Source: Caldilineae bacterium (GTDB lineage: Bacteria > Chloroflexota > Anaerolineae > J102). Taken from it: a stretch of 15,926 nucleotides of DNA. Positions 13,842 to 15,926 of the stretch are shown one piece after another. Both the position numbers and the translations under genes were made by a program. Every line of letters starts with the position of its first letter. Position 1 is the stretch's first letter. The notes beneath the pieces are model-generated. The model worked only from the letters and a program-made list of their open reading frames with translations, had not been told where the DNA came from and did not search any database. Location: assembly GCA_003694905.1 (NCBI GenBank), contig RFJM01000208.1:1-15926 (forward strand), given 5' to 3'.

Positions 13842-15250
13842 TTGGCCACCTGTTCTTTCAGAAAAGAGCGGGTGAGGCTGTGGATGGTGAAGCGGACCTC
13901 ATGCATGTTCCCTCGGCGTTCCACCAGATTCAACCGTACCAAGATCTCCAGCGCATCGTGGAGTGAATCCGGGTCCAGTTTGGTAATGTGGGCCAGATGG
14001 TCGAAGGTGGCACCCCGCTGCGGAACCAGGGGGAAGGAGAGCAGGGTACGTTGGCTGACCTCATCCAGGCTCGTCCAGGCCCGATGGAAAATGTAGGTGT
14101 AGAGCTGCTCCACGCTGCGACCCCGCGCCATGTTCAGGTCCTCCAGCACCGTGGGCAGCGCATGTACATAGGTCTGCCCCACGACCAAGCGCAGTGCCAG
14201 AGGATTGCCGCCAACGGCTTGATAGATGGGCATCAGCTCCTCATCGCTGGCCTGCAGCATATAGTCGATGTTGCGATTGCGGGCCTCGTGTCTGATCAGG
14301 GCCAAGGCATCCTCGGCCCCCAGCTCGGGCACTCGCAGATGATGGACATCGGGTTCGCCATGCAGACTCAGGCGAGAGGTGAGGATGAAGCGGCTGGGAT
14401 TGCTGAGCTGCCGCAGATAGGGGAGCAAGGTGTTGACGTCCTCGAAGGTCTCCAGGTTGTCGATCACCACCACATGCGGCACCCGCTTGAGATGTTTCTC
14501 CAGCATGGGCATGACGGCTTCGACGGTGAAGGGCGTGGGGAGAGGAATGCCGCTGAGAAGCTGCTCCGCCATGCGCTCGAACACCGACTCGGGTGTCAGT
14601 GGAGCACCGGAAGTGGGCACGATGTCGCCCCAGAGCCGGAAGACCCGGTCACGGGCGCTTACCCATCCGACTTCGAAGGCATGCTCTTCCTCGATAATCC
14701 GCCGCACCAGAGCATCGGCCAGTGTGGTCTTGCCGATACCGCCCATGCCCACGAAAAGGAACAGCCGTGGACCCTCAGGGTCACGCACGGTGTTGAACAT
14801 AGACTCCAGCAGATCATGGACGCCGAATAGCTTGTCATAGGTCGGTGGTTCCAGGCGTTGCTCCAGCCGTGCCGTCCGTGCAGACCGCAACTGCATTTCC
14901 GCGTCCTGGATCAGGCGGGCCAGGGCTTCCAGGGCCCGGCGCTGGTCGCGGTAGGCGGAGGCCTCGGAACGGTTCAGTTCCTTGGCCACCTCGCTCATGG
15001 GCCGGCATTCGAGATAGCGCTGCCGCAATAGCGTCGCCAGCTCGGCCTGCTCGGCTGCCAACTGGTCGAGCATATCATCCAGCACATCTCGTACTGCCTG
15101 CTCTACCCCGTTGTTGCTGCTTGAGCGACCCGCCCGAAAGATCTTCAACGACGCCAGCGGCGCTGCCACCTGCGGGGTATGCCACTGGCTCAAGGCTTGG
15201 CGCAATGCCTGTGTCAATTGTTCCAAATCATTGACGTTGAGGGCGTTCAT
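13832..15250 (-). CDS. NB-ARC (STAND) ATPase with N-terminal sigma-region-4-like HTH
   Basis: A 472-residue signal-transduction ATPase, probably a transcription regulator. Residues 72-112 (LATLLRQRYLECRPMSEVAK onward) form a helix-turn-helix like sigma-70 region 4. NB-ARC follows: Walker A GMGGIGKTT (168-176), Walker B VVVIDNLE (260-267), sensor-like FILTSR (288-293) and GNPLAL (348-353). A winged-helix region at about 395-465 ends in the family-typical TIHSLTRSFL. A GTG start at 15319 would add 23 residues but lies upstream of the -10 box TATACT (minus strand, 15310-15315), so the ATG at 15250 is preferred although its ribosome binding site is poor. No TIR, nuclease or protease effector domain is present, which argues against an antiviral STAND. 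With the overlapping TPR gene it forms a split AfsR/MalT-like regulator; nucleotide exchange would be triggered by the TPR partner binding a ligand. Confidence 0.85.
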   Translation of the reverse strand: MNALNVNDLEQLTQALRQALSQWHTPQVAAPLASLKIFRAGRSSSNNGVEQAVRDVLDDMLDQLAAEQAELATLLRQRYLECRPMSEVAKELNRSEASAYRDQRRALEALARLIQDAEMQLRSARTARLEQRLEPPTYDKLFGVHDLLESMFNTVRDPEGPRLFLFVGMGGIGKTTLADALVRRIIEEEHAFEVGWVSARDRVFRLWGDIVPTSGAPLTPESVFERMAEQLLSGIPLPTPFTVEAVMPMLEKHLKRVPHVVVIDNLETFEDVNTLLPYLRQLSNPSRFILTSRLSLHGEPDVHHLRVPELGAEDALALIRHEARNRNIDYMLQASDEELMPIYQAVGGNPLALRLVVGQTYVHALPTVLEDLNMARGRSVEQLYTYIFHRAWTSLDEVSQRTLLSFPLVPQRGATFDHLAHITKLDPDSLHDALEILVRLNLVERRGNMHEVRFTIHSLTRSFLKEQVAKWQ

Positions 15251-15309
15251 GTCTGCCGGAACGACGAGAGAAAGCGGAGGCAAGAAGCTCGGCGAGGGTG
15301 CTTGCCTAT

Positions 15310-15315
15310 AGTATA
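15310..15315 (-). promoter_or_regulatory. -10 box for the NB-ARC/TPR operon
   Basis: TATACT on the minus strand (five of six matches to consensus). A -35 box is weak; TGTCAC about 18 bases upstream falls inside the phased repeats. A poor -35 with adjacent repeats is typical of activator-controlled promoters. Transcription from here gives a leader of about 53 bases before the ATG at 15250. Confidence 0.5.
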
Positions 15316-15320
15316 GCACA

Positions 15321-15382
15321 AAATTGAGAATTTGTGACAGTGAATTGAGAGGATTTTGAGAGATTGGTGATAGATTGTGAGA
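15321..15382. repeat. Six degenerate tandem repeats, 10-11 bp phased, in a divergent promoter region
   Basis: Reading the plus strand, units begin at 15321 (AAATTGAGAA), 15331 (TTTGTGACAGT), 15342 (GAATTGAGAG), 15352 (GATTTTGAGA), 15362 (GATTGGTGATA) and 15373 (GATTGTGAGA), giving a consensus near GATTGWGAGA with spacing 10, 11, 10, 10, 11. All units would face the same side of the DNA helix. They lie between two outward-facing TATACT boxes, one on the minus strand (15310-15315) and one on the plus strand (15396-15401). The first two units also contain the inverted repeat CACAAA...TTTGTG (15317-15336). The region is AT-richer than its surroundings. A multi-site operator for the NB-ARC protein itself is the simplest reading. 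Confidence 0.6.
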
Positions 15383-15395
15383 GACAAGCCTCCTC

Positions 15396-15401
15396 TATAC
15401 T
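15396..15401 (+). promoter_or_regulatory. Candidate plus-strand -10 box facing away from the NB-ARC gene
   Basis: TATACT on the plus strand, identical to the minus-strand box on the other side of the phased repeats. TTGTGA (15375-15380) is a poorly spaced -35 candidate. An ATG lies exactly six bases after it at 15408, the same spacing as in the leaderless promoter at 10283, but the frame it opens is only 22 codons long. Confidence 0.35.
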
Positions 15402-15407
15402 GTACTT

Positions 15408-15476
15408 ATGTGTCAGCTTGCCGCCATCGACTGTGTGGGTATTTTGCCAGGAGCAGCAAAACCGGCCGGAGCATAG
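15408..15476 (+). CDS. Possible 22-residue leaderless peptide
   Basis: ATG at 15408 opens 22 codons ending at TAG 15474-15476 (MCQLAAIDCVG... ending PAGA). It has two cysteines and no signal peptide. Support comes only from position: six bases after a TATACT box and divergent to the NB-ARC operon. It may be chance. Confidence 0.15.
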   Translation: MCQLAAIDCVGILPGAAKPAGA

Positions 15477-15883
15477 GGGATGGCCGGCAAGCAATCCAGG
15501 CCGTGGTCTAGGCGAGAAGGCCGCGGCCTGATCTTGATGGGCGCCGGCGGAGGGCGACCCGGTGCCCATCGCGCCATGGCCCCGGCCGGCTACGGCACGC
15601 GCCGACGTGCCTTCCATACCGACAGACATGCCCGCGAACCCCGCAACCCGTCCATGGGTGTTAGCCTACGCCGGTTTTCTGCGCCGGACAACCTGCTGCT
15701 GCATCGGCCGGCCAGGTCCGTTTTGCAGGGATGACAAGCCGGAAAGCCTGTGCCGCTCTTGACGCTGCACGGTACGTGTCTTCCGGCAATTGACAAATCC
15801 TCGTCCTTGCCGCATCTTATGCCGCGGCCGTCGCGCGGCGGCTGCCCTCGATACCGTCGCCAAAGTTCATCACACCATCGACC
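15477..15883. other. Stretch with no recognised gene
   Basis: Translations on both strands are Arg/Pro/Gly-rich and unlike any family I know. It holds a 7-bp stem CAGGCCG (15497-15503) / CGGCCTG (15524-15530), a GC palindrome near 15823-15845, and a TTGACA at 15790-15795 without a good -10 partner. A promoter for a gene beyond the right edge is possible. Confidence 0.4.
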
Positions 15884-15926
15884 ATGTACCACATCCCACC
15901 TCCCCGGCTGGATCCTGCCAGCCTGC
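15884..15926 (+). CDS. Possible start of a gene running off the right edge
   Basis: An ATG at 15884 opens a frame (MYHIPPPRLDPASL) that is still open at the window end. There is no Shine-Dalgarno sequence, and only 14 codons are visible, so function cannot be judged. Confidence 0.25.
   Translation, partial: MYHIPPPRLDPASL

Noticed and set aside
13832..15250. NB-ARC gene as an antiviral STAND (Avs-like) defence protein
   Set aside because: No nuclease, TIR, protease or other effector domain is visible; the N-terminal part is a DNA-binding helix-turn-helix, which fits transcription control, and no other defence genes are nearby.
15251..15319. GTG at 15319 as start of the NB-ARC gene (23 extra residues)
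   Set aside because: It lies upstream of the -10 box at 15310-15315 and would not be transcribed from that promoter; the added residues look non-coding.
15480..15892. Several overlapping frames of 60-100 codons on both strands
   Set aside because: Arg/Pro/Gly-rich translations without family features or ribosome binding sites; typical chance frames in GC-rich DNA.

Overview
The window looks like a chromosomal segment of a GC-rich bacterium, most likely a member of the Chloroflexota (Anaerolineae/Caldilineae-like). This is inferred from protein style: a secreted beta-helix protein of the CSLREA / choice-of-anchor Q type ending in RLYVPLIIR, a membrane-embedded spermidine-synthase-like protein, an exported isoaspartyl methyltransferase and a STAND (NB-ARC) + TPR regulator pair. 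No rRNA, tRNA, CRISPR array, transposase or phage gene was found. Most genes have ordinary AGGAGG-type ribosome binding sites, but at least one promoter predicts a leaderless mRNA.

Layout, left to right. Bases 1-309 hold an intergenic inverted repeat and a hairpin just before the first ribosome binding site. A secreted beta-helix protein follows (310-1998). After a roughly 390-base gap comes a tightly organised operon: a TetR-family regulator with a near-perfect promoter and a 36-bp palindromic operator (2312-2374), an ABC-type ATPase, and two paralogous ABC-2 permeases (to 5605). This reads as a self-regulated export system. Next come a uroporphyrinogen-decarboxylase-superfamily protein (5746-6894) that lacks the expected metal-ligand pattern, and an exported isoaspartate O-methyltransferase-like protein (7021-7827). 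The latter overlaps tail-to-tail with a large 16-TM-class membrane protein carrying a degenerate spermidine-synthase domain (7790-10276, minus strand). A DMT/EamA transporter (10594-11508) is transcribed divergently from it.

The right third is the most unusual part. A 58-residue Sec-exported peptide with two cysteines (12047-12223) has a strong ribosome binding site. It lies close to a two-gene minus-strand operon encoding a DNA-binding NB-ARC ATPase (13832-15250) and a TPR protein (12621-13841). The two reading frames overlap by 10 bases and together resemble one split STAND regulator. Upstream of the NB-ARC gene are six tandem degenerate repeats at 10-11 bp spacing, flanked by TATACT -10 boxes facing outward on both strands. 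Upstream of the peptide gene are three direct repeats at exactly 11-bp spacing, and the two regions share a 10-base and an 8-base word. The hypothesis is that a STAND/TPR regulator senses a small exported peptide, in the manner of RRNPP peptide-TPR pairs or SARP/AfsR-type regulators, and controls both transcription units through helix-phased repeats. The peptide, the overlap and the repeats are visible in the sequence; the regulatory link is inference.

Bases 15477-15926 contain no convincing complete gene. A possible reading frame begins at 15884 and runs off the right edge.
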